The notes under the pieces are model-generated. The model was not told the DNA's origin. It ran no database searches and saw nothing but the letters and a program-made list of their open reading frames with translations. Shown piece after piece: positions 44,800 to 58,035 of a stretch of DNA of 64,000 bases. Source of the DNA: Wolfiporia cocos (Eukaryota > Basidiomycota > Agaricomycetes > Polyporales > Phaeolaceae); contig JACCLO010000007.1 in the NCBI GenBank assembly GCA_029448655.1, forward strand, positions 2,108,001 through 2,172,000. Reading direction: 5' to 3'. The position numbers and the translations under genes were made by a program. Position 1 is the first letter of the stretch. Every line of letters begins with the position of its first letter.

Positions 44800-46538
44800 T
44801 AGTGTTGCCGAAGTTGGGTTCAGTTCAGGTTCAGGGGGGTCTGGGGCTGAACCTAGAACTGAACCGACTGCAGGGAGCCTGAACCTGAACCTGAACCTGG
44901 ACTGAACCTGCTGAACTGGTTCAGCAGGTTCGGTTCATGGTTCGAACTAGGTTCGAACCACTAAATGACTTACTTTTCTAGAATGTAAAAATAATTTTGA
45001 GTCCACTGGAGTAACCGATGTGCTGCAAAATAAATGTGCCATAGACATTAGAACCATGTAAGAACACCGAGACGCGACCAAACACGCATCAAAATGACGC
45101 AGAATGCACCACGGAAAGCCAGCTGGTAGGCAGAGGCATTATGCCCATCCGAGGTGGTTTAGCCACAGCTCGACCGATCGTGATCGACCTCGATCGTGCT
45201 CGCACAGTGAACGTTGAACCTTCGCTGGTTTGCGCACAATCTGAAACGTCGCAAAAGCCCTGCGGACACTCTCTGGCTGCTCATCTAGTCAAAGACAGGT
45301 ACTATCCGACATTTCTCTAGGCTCTCTAGCATAGACAGGTCTGTCCCAACCTCGACTGCTTTCCTATAGCTTTTTCCATGTCTTGTCTCTCTAACCTCTG
45401 CGCACCACCTTAGATCTACGGTCTATCGGTCTCGTAAAATAATTTTCTAGTATTCCAGGACAATCCTCACTGTTTCAGGGTTCGTCTCCGACTTGTCTAG
45501 CTTGTAGGGTGCATACTCAAATTTTAGGGCACTCAAAATGTTGTAGAAAACCTTATAGCTCTCTATGTATTTAGGCGATGTGCAGATACGAGAAAATACA
45601 TTGATTACTGCCAAGATGAAGTTAGACGAAGAGCTGTGCTCGAGGCGTTCGCTCAGGACTTAGGGAATCAGTTACCAATGTTTTGATTTGATTTCTATTA
45701 TTCCTGATCCATTCAACGTGCCGCCGCCGTTTGGATCGCTACAAGCTGCGTGTCTCCTAGGTGCATTGCTCGCCATCGACCCCTTAAACACCTCACCTAT
45801 CGTGGCACATCCTGACCTGCCCGGGAAACCCGAGGGAAATATTTTTCTGACAACACCAAACTTCAAGGTCTGCAGTGCCTCTATTTGGTGTCTATTGGGC
45901 TGCTACATTCCAAATTGGCTCTTAGTCTTCTTTACAGTGGTAAAACATAACTTTTGATGCACAATAGTCACTCAAGGCAGCAAATTTGAGCAGTTCAGTA
46001 ATCAGAATCCATGAGCAGAATGAGTGTGAATTAGCCCGAGGCAAAGCTTAATAACAAACCTTATTAGACAGCTCTGTATATAAGCTAGGTTCATGGATAT
46101 GAAGTGAAACATTGTGAACTACATTTTTCACTTCATCTGACAGCAGTGAATGTAGCCCAGTGCCAAAGAAAGCACAGTACTTCCAACATGGGGCTGAGCT
46201 CTCATCATATTGGGAGACTGGAGTATATCAGTGCTGATGCTTGCCATTGTGAAACCAGTTATCCATAGCTTACTGCAACAATACTATAGCAAAGATGGCA
46301 AGAATATGATTGTAATTTATGCTTATCCACCAGCAGTTGCCAAGAATATGTTAATGCTATGTGGTTCAAGGTTCAGTCCGGTTCGAACCTGGTTCAAGGG
46401 TACCCATGTCCCCCCTGAACCAAGAACTGAACCTTGACATCCTACCCTGAACCGGACCTGGACTGAACCTGAACCTAGGTTCGGTTCCGGCGGTTCAGGT
46501 TCTGAACCTTGGTTCTGAACTGAACTTCGGCAACACTA
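44800..46538. mobile_element. Non-autonomous hAT-like transposon, 1.74 kb
   Basis: The terminal inverted repeat is TAGTGTTGCCGAAGTT at both ends. The 8-bp TSD GCCCTCCG (44792-44799, 46539-46546) is exact, as expected of hAT. Subterminal arrays of GGTTCAG/CTGAACC fill about 150 bp inside each end and are probable transposase binding sites. The interior has no transposase; its ORFs (such as 45688-45957) carry no domain I recognise. Confidence 0.88.
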
Positions 46539-46546
46539 GCCCTCCG

Positions 46547-46999
46547 ACTCTCAACACTAACATCCCCTGTACTGATGTCCCTTGCAGAGCTCGCAGACTG
46601 CAACGTTGGGAACTTGTCTGACTAATGTGATATTCGATGCCAATGGATGTTCTACGCATTCGGTTCTACAAGAGGATATTTCAAGGATAATACTTCCCCA
46701 TTTCACTTAGACCTCCTTCCACAAAGTGAGAATGCATCATGCAGTCATATACGTTATCAAACTCAAACAGTGTGGCGAACGGGGTCGAATTATGCACTCG
46801 AACGATTCGGGTTCTCTAAGTAATGGTAAGTGACAGTGCGCGATTATTCGAATGGACGCTCACGAGACGAGTCCGGTGGTGGAGCCAGCGACAGGAATAT
46901 ACTCGCGGCCCGACTGATTTAAAGGTCTTAGGATATCGAAAACAGCTATAATTCGCGCAATGAACAGGAATGACGTGGCGTTTGCAAGATGTAAGCCAG
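46547..46999. other. Nothing recognised
   Basis: Spacer between the hAT element and the P450 pseudogene, without a clear ORF or repeat. Confidence 0.5.
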
Positions 47000-48785
47000 G
47001 GCAGCGACTATACTGACAGAGATTCAGCGAAGAATTCTCGGAAGCGCGAAGCTATCGAACGTACCGCCGCCCGAGCCCGAAAGAGAACTCCGTGGGATCC
47101 ATTTGAGGCTCTCCTGATATCTGATGCATGTATCGATCTGGGTTGAATTGTTCTGGATTGGGGTAAGTACCAGGATCATGAAAGATTGCCCTAGACCAGA
47201 TGAGTTCTTAGTGCGAGGAAACAATTACTTGGAAGTGAATACCATGTGTTCGCAACCACCGACGATCCCTTAGGAATTCTAAAACCATGATAAACATCTT
47301 CTTCATAGGGACTGTGAGGAGTGAGTGGAGCGGGGGGATATAGGCGATGCAACTCTTTTATGAGACTGCACACGTAAGGCAGTCTTTTCTCATCGGACAA
47401 CTCGGGGAGACGAGCAGGCCCAATGACTTCATCTATCTCAGACTGTGCTTTTTTCAGTACCAATGGGTTGCATATCATGGCTAGAAAAAATGAAGCAAGA
47501 AGCGCGCTGGTCTGGAGCAAGAAATCAGATGTGTGTGATGTAAGTATCATGAACGAGCTCACAGTTCCCGTTGATCCTGTGTGCACGAGCATCAGAGGCT
47601 GATTTCCTCAAAATATTATTGTCTCACCTGAGTACAAGCTAGCAGCGGCGTGCTTAATGAAATCGTCGTCATGTGGTGTAAGGTGTCCTCTATTGGCACC
47701 CTCCGCAGATTCGATTGCGCGTGAAGTGAAAGAAGGCATAGCAGTTCCATCAGCCTGGAGGAGCTTGTATGAGTCATAATGAAATTAATCTTTGCAAAGC
47801 ACCTAGCCATTCTGCTTTTCACAAGCTCATATGGAGCATTGGCAAATTCTTCCACCACCAGCCGTGAAGCCTGTGCCCACCGTTTGAACTGGGCGCCAGG
47901 AATCCAATGTGGAATGTACTGCACTGCAATAAATGTCATGGTCGAGTCAAACGATATGCATTCGATGTCTTCTCACTCCATGGAAATGAATCGACAAGCC
48001 ATTTCCCGGGCTCGACTGCCTCCGATGTGATGCGGGAGAACCTTTTCGCCAAGGCAACGAAGTAGTCATTCCTATCTAACGCCGTGTATCCGTACGCTAT
48101 ACGTAGCGCAAGGGCCGCGATATTGCTTGACAAGATGTTAACATAATATTACATCAGACTGACTCTTACTAACTGATGTATATGAGTTCGGAAATCTTGT
48201 GGAGTCTCTACCAACGCCTTCAGAAAGGCCACAGATGCTGCCTCTTGTAAACTGCTGTACTGTTGAATTGCACGAGGGTTCAAAACATTCCACAGGGTCT
48301 TCTTAGTTGCTTTGAAGTTTTCATTATAATGCATCACCAGAATATACTTGGACCGTCCAATGAGATCGCGCGCCATTACCAAGCGAGGTCTGTTGCTATA
48401 CACAGACCCTCGCTTGTCCAACAAGTCCAACGCGGCAGCGGCCGAGTTCAAAATAACTAGCTCGCGACCGAGTGCCTGCATATACACCAAGTCGCCTATT
48501 AATGCACTTATTTCAGCACGTGAACCCACAACCAAATGGAAATCCTACCGTATGAGCGCCACTCTGCCGCATCCTTGTGGCGTACGAAGGAAGCCATTTG
48601 TAGAGCGTTACCAATAAAGGGCAACGGTTTGGGCCCTGTAAGCTGTCATAATTTGGACTTTCTCTGCCTAGCTTCCAGTAAAGCCTACCTGGTGGAAACG
48701 GTAACTTCGAACGATAATAACGGCTGCGCAGTAGTAGGAGCAGAACGCTTATTAGTAGCAAAGCGGTTGCAATGTGTACAGACAT
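47000..48785 (-). pseudogene. Cytochrome P450 pseudogene
   Basis: Exon pieces in several frames follow P450 order on the minus strand. They are an N-terminal membrane anchor (LLLISVLLLLLR) with LPFPPGR (48785 to about 48513), then SNRPRLVMARDLIG near 48400. The I-helix region follows, SALLASFFLAM. The K-helix ExxR is ELHRLYPPAP near 47350, and a heme-loop remnant is FSFGLGRR near 47065. A 51-nt GT-AG intron (47562-47512) splits the I-helix. Joined across it, the oxygen-activation motif reads GSTGT where families have a G-x-D/E-T type motif. After FGLGRR the frame breaks and the heme-ligand Cys cannot be found, while RFREFFAESLSV continues in another frame. It is therefore not a working monooxygenase. 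The substrate is unknown. Confidence 0.8.
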
Positions 48786-51700
48786 TTTCAGGGATGCTGA
48801 GGAGCTATCATCATCTCATCGCGAAAAAGACATATTTATACTTTTTTTTCGTCTGTCACGGCTTGTCCGGAATCTGCATGATGTCAGCTCCTGCGCATCG
48901 TTCCAAAGTGTTCCGGCATCCACGCAAGGAAGACACGGGTACATCATTTCTGTAGAAAGAGAAGTTGACAAGTCCTGATCAGTTTGAGGGGACAATAACA
49001 GTGGAATCAGAACAAGCTAGAGAATGGGTCCGGACGCGCTCATCAGAAGAGAAGAATAACAGTCTCGACATTGAAGATGCAGATGAGCGTCTATACGGTA
49101 ATGACGGCGGCTCTCCGCCCGAATGATAGTCAACTGAAAGCCTAATATGTAACATCAGGCGTTGTACACGATAAGCTTATCTATGAAAATATATCATACA
49201 TAATATTGCCCATCCTGACGGACAACACGCTCCACTCAGATCAGCCACCGAAGAGATGAGCAGCTTTGCCCAGCCTGTATATCAAGATTTGCCTCTATCC
49301 AGGTGACATTGTTGATGCAGGGCCTGATTCCTTATACCGTACTGCCTGTACTGTCAGTAGGTCTAGGGCTACCATTTCTCATGGCGATGTTCTTGTTCGG
49401 AACTGTCACTTGTCCCGGACCCCTGATGTTGTTGTTGCTCGGAACTGTCATATGTAAAGCAGGCACCGTCACTTGTCCCGGACCCCCTTTGTGACCGTCA
49501 CATTTCCACAGAATTTTGAAAATCTGTAGTAACTAGTCACTGCGATACCTTCCAGCAGATAGGTGCACGCTAGACAAACTCTACAGTATTCTCGACGAGA
49601 CAGCACCGCGGTTCTGCTTGCTGACAGGCAGCAAGAGCCCTCGTTGGCAGTCTGATTACAGGGCTGGCACAGTGAACATCACTGTACTCGAAGCTTAGAG
49701 CTGGAGGACTCCAGCACTCAAGATTGAGATACTGAAGTTCAAACGCTGCTGCGATTGACTGCGCATAGAGACGGCTATTATCAGCAACATTCAATGAAAT
49801 CTGCGAGAGTGAATAGTTTACGACAGCTCAATTAGCTACCGTAATGGAACTAATATGGCTCATTCAAGAACATCAAAGGTTGCCATAAGCGACGTGACAA
49901 CTCGGGTCGCTGGCGTCGTCTCTCCGACAAGCCCATGTCAAGTAGTATCCTAGGACGTCGCAATGAGTAGCATTTGACACTTTTGCATGTGCACAACGTA
50001 CAGGTATTTAGCCTGCGAACAAATAACAGCAGTCGCCCATCATGAGCACATCTGATGAGGATGCTCACAAGAGACTGAGTTTGACAGTCGTACGTACAGA
50101 CGTAAGCGATTACGTCGGCTTAACACGTTCCTTGATTTAGTGGCATCGCAGCAGATACGCTCTCATGGGAGTACAGATAACACTTCGTTCCATTCAATAA
50201 TTCAGCCATCAGCTCGCCCAAATAGATACATGGGACAGCAGTCAGTACGGAAATAGTCATCTTTGTTGCCGACTTGACAATTCTGCGCATGCGGCACTAT
50301 GGATACATTTGGATAAGGTGAGACTCAGGATCTCCTAAGACGTGAAGCCATGACTGTCCGCCAAGCCATTCCAAAGTTACATATATGGGAAGGTTGAATA
50401 TCACCTCTAGTGAATTACAAAGCCCGGGGCTATGGATCGGTTTGGAAGGGCTCGGGCTCAAGCCGCATATGGGTTACTGGTGGGAGACCTTGGATTTACG
50501 AGTTTTGACTATCCAAATAGTGGCTTGAAGCGTTCAAGATGCTTATATATTGATGATTCCTCATTATATTGGCCTAATAATGCATGTGTACCTTGTTCAT
50601 AATAATGACAAACAAATCGCAGCAATACTTATAGCACCGTTTCACGGAGTAGAAGCTCACTGAAACTGGTGCTGAAACCATTGAAAACGAGATTCCACAA
50701 GATCTCTTAACTGAAGATCCATTGTCATGATACAATAAAGCTACAGCTGCGTGGCTAAGGCCGCCGACTCAGTGCTCAGCTACGGCCGACTCACAATCAA
50801 GCCGGGCCCTGAGGGTCGGGTCGGCCCGGCATTAGTCGGATCGGACAGGCCTGGCTCACGGCTTTGAGCCGGAAGTTGCACATCACTATATTCACTTCTC
50901 ACTACGCCGCTGCAACAAAGGGTGAGGTCTCGTAATGCTAGAGCAACGGCGACAAACGTTTGCGATAATGCTCGTAGATATGTCGCTCCAAGCCGTTGCC
51001 AAAGCTGGTAATGGGCTGTAACGTGTGGTAGATATCTGACTTTACAATGTACCTGGTACCTTGGGCAGTCTCGTTACCGGACTACGAAATCGTTACGGTG
51101 TAAGCCACCCACTCTTTGCATTTATCTGTGCATCCCTCCTTCCCACTTACTATTGGGCGTCTCGTAGGTAATACAGTGCAGCGCACCGGCTGAACACGAC
51201 CCTCCATGTTCACAGAGTGCTGCCACCATTTGGTGCCTGGGCCCTGCCGCATGTTTCTGAGATGTCTTTTTAACACGTGAATATATATCTTGTGATAGAC
51301 GCATATCGTATTCACTGGTACCACTCTCGGAAAGACATTGTCACGTTAGCTTTCTAGACGTGAGATCAGTGTGTTTGCAACTGTCAAATAAACGTAAGAG
51401 CTGGGAACAATTGGCAGCTGCCAGCCATGCCGCTTGACAATCCATTTTGTGCCTATGGTGCCAACGGCCTAGTCACCGCCTCTTTTGTACAAGTCTTACT
51501 GCTCGCTCAGATTGGTGCCTAGAGACAATCGGTCTAGCCAAAATGCTTAGATTGAACATAGGAACAAAATGGCTGGGCAGATTTCTCTGAAAATCAAAAT
51601 TGAGAAATTTATATGTCCAAATTTGACCAGTTGTGGGAAAGCAGTACTATATGGAAAGTATTGACATCTCTACTTATCTGACTAACCCAAATATAGTATA
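48786..51700. other. No gene recognised
   Basis: Scattered short ORFs without motifs. Two small features: a short tandem repeat around 49397-49491 (unit containing GTCACTTGTCCCGGACCCC) and a GC-rich, palindrome-like stretch (GGGTCGGGTCGGCCCGGC) at about 50800-50880, possibly a transposon end. Confidence 0.45.
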
Positions 51701-52439
51701 TCAGTCAAGCTGACGTGTGAGGGTCTCTGGAACATGGTGGTGAGACTTGTATCGACGAGAACTGAATGCCTGCACCTGTAATTGAGCATCTTTTGTGCCC
51801 AATCCTGAGTGATAAGCATCCATCCACCTGACAACCCGGTGCTCCCATTTCCGGATTGTCTCGACACTTACCGATGCCAGTGCATCTGGCATATTGGCTT
51901 TTAATGTTGGAAACATATAATCACAGTGGTTGCGGAGATACTTCTTGACAGCACCCCAGAAGTATTCGATGAAATTCAGCTCACAGTGATATTTTGGTAA
52001 AAATATGCACATGTGGCCTGCATCCTCGATGACTTCCTGGACAAGAGTTTTCTGTTCCTTGAAGTCTGGCTGATTTTTGAGTATGTGCTTGGCACAGCAA
52101 CTGGTCACATCTGGGTCACATTTCCCGTGACACTGCATTCGTAGTCCATCAACCCAGAGGCTTCGCTCGATGAGAATTTGTCGAATCCCTTTGCGAAGAT
52201 TGGGATGATCAGGATGATTGTATGGAAAATTCATTTGTTGGATAATTTTCTGATCATCCTTCATGAACCAGCCATCACGCATTTGTGCCTGCTTTCCACC
52301 AGGGCGCAGATTCATGTGTGACACAAGAAGTGCATCCTCAGCGAAGGCAGAATGTCCTTGTGGGTGGTCAAAAGCAATTAAGGCGTGGAATCCGGGGCCA
52401 TGCAATTCTTCAAATGTCGGAATGATCTTTGTTTTCAGC

Positions 52440-53209
52440 TATGATCAATTATCTTGTGAGTCAAGTCTGCTACTGTTATGGGTCGAATACCCGTTCGTAT
52501 ATTCGAGCCGCGAATATAGATCGTTCTTCTGCACGTAGGCTTGTTGCCGTGTGCAAGGCAAATACTCGTTAGATGCCTTCAGATCCTAGGTGGAGTCCTT
52601 AGGAGATCGGTTAATATCCAATACGCGTTAGAAGATATAATCTGTTCAAGTGCGAGTCTGATAGAATATAAGACTTGCCTAAGTCCGAGAAGTCAGTGTG
52701 CACTTTGAGGACTTAGTCGTTCAATTGCTCGAGCGGGAAATACTGAGCGTAGTTTCCTACGTTTGAGAACGAGTATAAGACTTCTTGTTTGTACAACAAG
52801 GTCGAGCTGAAGAGCCTCGACAATAAGTACATGAGCTTTTTATACTACGCTAGGTTTTAAGGGTCAAGTCCATTCCAGATGTCACCGCTACTATCTACGC
52901 TATAGTACCAAACGTTTGATAGGTATGGACTGATATATCTGAGACGATAGATAGGAATGGAGATGGCGGTTGAACGCCATCTATCAGCTAATAAATGATA
53001 AACGTGAAACGAGGGCAGAGTTGGATCTGCCAAAGGTGAAACGTGCCCTATACGTTAATACAACTGGGGATGCGCCCAGTACGAGTCACGAGTAGCCAGG
53101 GGGTTGGTTGTGCAACAAGTCCCTGTATCGTATTCACCCAATGGTGAGTTCTGTCAGCGTTCGAAAAATTCGAAATATCCGTAACAGCTACAGATTTGTC
53201 ATGGCATAC
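52440..53209 (-). other. Transposase intron that contains a solo LTR
   Basis: The minus-strand donor is GTATGC at 53209 and the acceptor CATAG ends at 52440. Removing the LTR and one TSD copy leaves 52 nt. Joining the exons gives GEMFVNQ followed by LKTKIIPTFEELHGPGF, which reads through smoothly. Confidence 0.7.
52474..53186 (-). repeat. Solo LTR, family A, 713 bp, inside an intron
   Basis: The ends are TGTTATGG and CCGTAACA, with TSD GCTAC (52469-52473, 53187-53191). Confidence 0.92.
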
Positions 53210-53653
53210 CTGGTTCACAAACATCTCACCATTCCAGAAGCCATCATGATTTTTACCATATTCAAGGCCTTGTCCCGCATCCTTCAACCAACCGAATGTG
53301 GAACAGATTATGTTGCTGTGGTGGATGCCCCTGCTGGGACCCTTTTTTCGTAGTGGCTGCTCGCCTTTGAAAACCCAGCTTTTTTTGACACCATCATGTG
53401 CTTGGGCAGTCATTTTGTCATGCACCACAAACACCAGATGGCGCTCCACATAATTTTCTGTTTGCTTGTTGACCTCCTCCAAGACATTTCCAACAACATA
53501 CTCAATCATTCATTTTCGATGCTGTGCTATTGCTGGCAGGAAGACTTCTTGACGGTACCTGACAACATCCGGCCGCTCATGACCATCATAATAGAGGCTC
53601 TTCTTGTGCTCGATGTACTGGAAGCCTTCTCGATGAAGCCAATCGTGCGCAGT

Positions 53654-54102
53654 TGTCACAGATTTATCCTTATTTTTAGCTATTTTCCCCGCTTTTATAC
53701 TTCAATATCTATGTTGTAGCATAGAACCATGTATCCTTGACAATCACGTGACCTAGTGCTTAGAACTTACCGGAACCTTCTAGCAGGTTCCACATACCAG
53801 AATCACATGCGCGATGATTCAGCCTGTGACTGCTGATTCATCGCTAGTCATACATACTTAGTCACTCTCAGTAGATCACATGTAGCTTTACTCATCCTAG
53901 GTACCGTAGGTCCTAGTAGTATTAGGGGTCTTGCGACACATGTATATATACTGGAACAGCCTGAGCGTAACACCTCAGTTCTGTTCTCCTGATATTGAGC
54001 TACTAGCCTAACAAGCTATCTCTTCGCCTCTACTCTCTACTCTGTTACCCTCTAAGATGCCCCAGCAAGCAATTAGTGAGTATTGAGTCTTGGTTTATGT
54101 CA
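53654..54102 (+). repeat. Solo LTR, 449 bp, in transposase exon
   Basis: It runs TGTCACAG to TTATGTCA, with TSD GCAGT (53649-53653, 54103-54107). It has TATA (CATGTATATATAC) near 53945 and AGTGAGTATTGAG at the U5 end. Confidence 0.9.
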
Positions 54103-54821
54103 GCAGTGCTCAGGGAGGTTCCTCGGCCAACCTTCAAGTGAATCCGCAGGAAGAGTACAAGCTCCATATACTTCTTTAACCCTGCTGGCATCTCCTTACG
54201 AATGATCTCTTTCAGATACTGCTGAGCAACTGCTGGTACCATGCTGTTTTTGGTGAATTCGGTGAGTTTTTCGGGATTCATGGCCCATTTGTTTGACCAC
54301 ACGTATGAGTGTAGCTCTGCTTGCACCACAGGGTCCTGTATAGGACTTGATATGCCGGCCCTTCAAGGATATGAGAAGTTCTCGCACATTCAACCATCTT
54401 CGAGCCCACTTCCGCACCATCCTTCCACCCCATTTTGCAGAAAAGCCATGACTTTTCACTGCACATTCCCCTGCCACGGTCATGGAGTGCTTGTATTTGA
54501 CAATCAGGTGCAGATAGCTCTCAATACAGCGCATGCGGCAGGCCTGCAGACTGTTATCGCCTGAAATAGAGGTATGTCACTTTGATTTAATGAATTTCTG
54601 GATCACATAAAGTCCATTCTCGAAGGTCCGCATACGGTTCTCCTTGATGTGAGAGCGGGTAATGCGTGCTGGCACTTCAAGCTTGCGGCGCTTTGGAGGG
54701 GGGGTTGTCCGGTTGGAGCGGACAGTGCGCTGCTGCTGTGAGGGGCTGGAATCCGCAGTAAGTCCGGCCTCGTCCATTTCACTCTCTTCCTCCTCCTCAT
54801 GCATGAGTAACTGTAGCATCG

Positions 54822-55914
54822 TGACACAGATGGCTCTGTGGGACTCACCAAGCCAGTATCCTGCAATGAACTAGGCGACTTAGGTGAGGAAGAGGTTATC
54901 AGACGCAGCAGGAGGTAGGAGGTTCTTCTACGGCGTACGCCGAGAAGAATAGAACTGAGGTTATAGGCCGTCAAGGCCCTACTTATACACAAATATAACG
55001 GGTCATGTGCTACTGTATAGTGCATGCCCGATAAGGAGTGTGGGCTTGGTTGCCATAAGGGCGACCAAGTGGTACGACTACTCTACAAAGGCCGTGACCC
55101 GCCGGTAATGGCCAAGCCAATGGTAAAAGAGAGAGCGTGTGGTCTCATCGTTGGATGGACATGTGAATACGGGCGCAGCCCGGGTATGAGGGATGCCGGT
55201 TGCCGGATACCGTGAGGTATAATGGCGATTGGCCGGTCATCGGGTGCTGACCAAGGCGAGACGCCGAGGTCGTAATGCTATTGGGCCGGCAGGCACCGTT
55301 AGCATGTGATATGTCCGGACCGGAAGGTTACCGGAACATATGGTGGTCTTAGCCGTGAGGCGAGGACCGGTGTTTGGGCAACGCCGTGATGGCAGAAGCC
55401 CGGGACTTGGAGACCGCCGAGTCCGTGGGATGGCCGAGAAGGCCGAGCCTATAGCGATATTGCCTTGGTGCTAATATAGTGCTATTTGGCCGTGTTGCCA
55501 TTATTATGCGAAGGCGTGGCGCGCCTGAGGTGCCATTATGATCAAGGATCTTATGGCGGTGAGAAGCCGGGAGGGCCGACCCAATAGTACAAGGCCATGA
55601 GGCACTGTTTGTACATGTGGACATTATTATGCGAGCGTGCCGCGCTCGGCCTATCATTATGATCTACGATCTATGACGTGGCTGGTCTTGCTCTGACGGG
55701 CGAGACCTGTATGACGTAGCTGTAACTATGCTATTGGACCGGAAGGTGCCGTAGCATTATGTAAGCTGGTCATGTGGTGATAAGCCCAGTTAAGAGCTTG
55801 TCGTGGTGGCAATGGGAGTTAACCCGTAGATAACTTGTAGTTAGACGTATAAATCCCAGGTAAATTGCTATAATCGTAGGAAAAATGCTGTAAGCCCCAG
55901 ATAAATCTGTGACA
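54822..55914 (-). repeat. Solo D-family LTR, 1,093 bp, in transposase exon
   Basis: The ends are TGACACAG and CTGTGACA, with TSD CATCG (54817-54821, 55915-55919). It carries GTGAGTCCCACAG at the U5 end. Confidence 0.92.
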
Positions 55915-56775
55915 CATCGCACTTTGATGCTCCTGGCTATTGTGGATGTTCTCTTCACTTCCTTCTCCACCTTCGGCACCCACATCTCCGGTTTCGTACT
56001 CACCCTCTGATGATGAGATATCAGAGAGATATCCACAGAAAATCTCGTCTCCACTCAGTGCTGGCTGGTGAACACTTGGAATGGTATGTAAACCACCCTG
56101 TTGCTCATTCGACTGCTGTTCTGACAGCTCAGGACCCTTCTGTGTCGAGAAAAACGAGTGCATGAATTGCGCACCAGAGCTGTGCCCAAAACTCGTCAAC
56201 ACATACATTTCACCCATGAATTGTGATAAGTACCTCTTACGGTGAGCCAGTTCATCCTGAAGCTTCTTATCGTGCCTCCGTTTCGTTCTGTCTGACATGC
56301 CATTGTAACCCAGAGCCCGGTTGCTCTCTGCTTGCTTCCAGACGCTCTGAGACATTGGCCTCATTAGGATACCGAAGGCATCCCTGTTGTGTTCTTTCCT
56401 CTGCTGTGCCATCTCCAGACTCTGACGCAGCTCATCACCCTCCAACTCAGACAAATCGTTGTTGTTGTTGTCATCATCTCCGTCATCATCTCCATTGTTG
56501 CCCTCATCATCATTTAAGTCCTCTCTATCTTCATCCTTGTCCGAGGAGATCATGTAACTCACACCCCCCATCCATGATGTGCGCTCGTTATCCTCATCTG
56601 TGCTTATGCAGAGAACATCTTGCGCAGCTGATACTTGGGCTTGTGATGTGCGTGACTGCTTCCTGGCACTGGCATGTGTGCGCAACTGCTTCCCAGTACA
56701 TGCATGAGCAGCAGCAGCTTTGTGTGCTTTCTGTATCTTACTAGAGTGCGGCATGTAGTGAAATAGTATATACAC

Positions 56776-58035
56776 AACAGGCCTGCGCCGTTGCTGTATC
56801 TACACCACAACAAGCATTCAAATTTTCTCTCCATGCTGTACTATACCCAAAATGTTCAATCTCAGGGCGCCGCCAGGTACCAGCGCTTATATAAACCCTG
56901 TGTTAGGGTTAACGCGAAGTTGCCCACAGGATTTGGCCACTGTACAAAAGAGGTGGTGACTAGGCCATTGGCACCATAGCACCATTGGTATTGGCAGTCG
57001 CGGTTGCATGTGATCTATCAAAGCAGAAGCAATAGCAACTTATCAACATGCCATGTTACATGAATTTCATTGAGATGTCTCGCGTCGAAGACATTTATCA
57101 GATAGGTGCGTACAGCACACAATACCATGACCATGTGCAGCGAGTCACTCATATCAGCATCTGTCAGGAAGCATTGTGCCGAGATTGATTCCCAGTAAAA
57201 GTACCCCGTATCAGGGCCTATCAGAAGATAACGGGTACAATCTGATACAAAACCGAACGGTTGATAGCTCCGGATATGATTTTAAGCGCCCGGCATCCTA
57301 GCAGTAGCTACCATACAATACCCAATGCTATCAGAGAAGGATTTGATATGTAGCATTTATACTTCATTATACATAAGTTTTTTCCAGCATACTGAGAGCT
57401 ACTGCAAAATACCAGAGGGCCTTGTCCTCCTACTCAAAATTATCAGATTATACTCATACCTAGAGGCCTTTGCTCTTCATTCAATCAGAACATATCAATA
57501 CATTTCAAAGTCTAATCGCTAAGCTGCTGAAATCTATCAAAGGCTACTAGAACATACCCTGAACATTTCGATGCAGGTTTTGTAATATACCGAATCCTCC
57601 CACAGTGCCATGTGTGCAGACCCACAGACTCAACAAGAATACCAAGTTCCTTGCAAAACAATGCATGTGGCACTGCTGGAATTAGTGAACAATCTACAGA
57701 CACAGTATGATTTGCACACATACCCACAACATTTTCATGGCATGTAGCCAGGATGCACTGCGCATTGCATTTCCAGGCACCACAAATGTTGTGTTCAAAT
57801 TTGAACCTATTGACAGAGAATCCATACATGCACCTTGTTCCTTGTGGAACTGCGCATGTGGCGTCGCTGTCTCCAGAATGTGATTGGTGCCACTGTAGCA
57901 GTGTGTGCTCATGCACAAACTGCCATGGAATAAGCTAGTATTAAGGTGGAAAATGTTGGAAGTCGATGCACTCAGTGCATGATGGTGTAATCAGAATCAC
58001 ACATTGATTGGAGTCAATAGTACTAGTGCACCAAG
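56776..58035. other. Nothing recognised
   Basis: AT-rich flank with small motif-free ORFs (the longest is 134 codons, minus, 57512-57916). No repeat ends are seen until element F. Confidence 0.5.

Larger units (their letters stand above)
51701..56775 (-). pseudogene. DDE transposase gene broken by three LTR insertions
   Basis: The N-terminal part (56775-55915) is rich in Ser, Asp and Asn, with acidic runs. It continues in frame at 54821 once the LTR is set aside. Middle pieces include IESYLHLIVKYKHSM, AKWGGRMVRKW and YVWSNKWAMNPEKL. The catalytic core shows D in VVHDKMTAQAHDG (about 53420), D in LIAFDHPQGHSAF (about 52370) and E in PKYHCELNFIEYFWG (about 51970), as in Tc1/mariner-IS630-like DDE proteins of fungi. 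A 52-nt intron is inferred at the site of one LTR. Breaks other than the insertions are a stop near 54577, a frame change near 54330 and a TGA near 53509, where relatives probably have Arg. I see no terminal inverted repeats, so this may be a domesticated or degraded transposon gene. Confidence 0.85.

Noticed and set aside
50750..50890. Second hAT terminus in GC-rich palindromic sequence
   Set aside because: No partner inverted repeat or 8-bp TSD could be located.
20754..55914. TGTCACAG ... CTGTGTCA repeats as DNA transposons or MITEs
   Set aside because: The 5-bp TSDs, TG...CA ends, internal promoters and occurrence as paired LTRs with primer site and polypurine tract in D, E, F and G show that they are LTRs.
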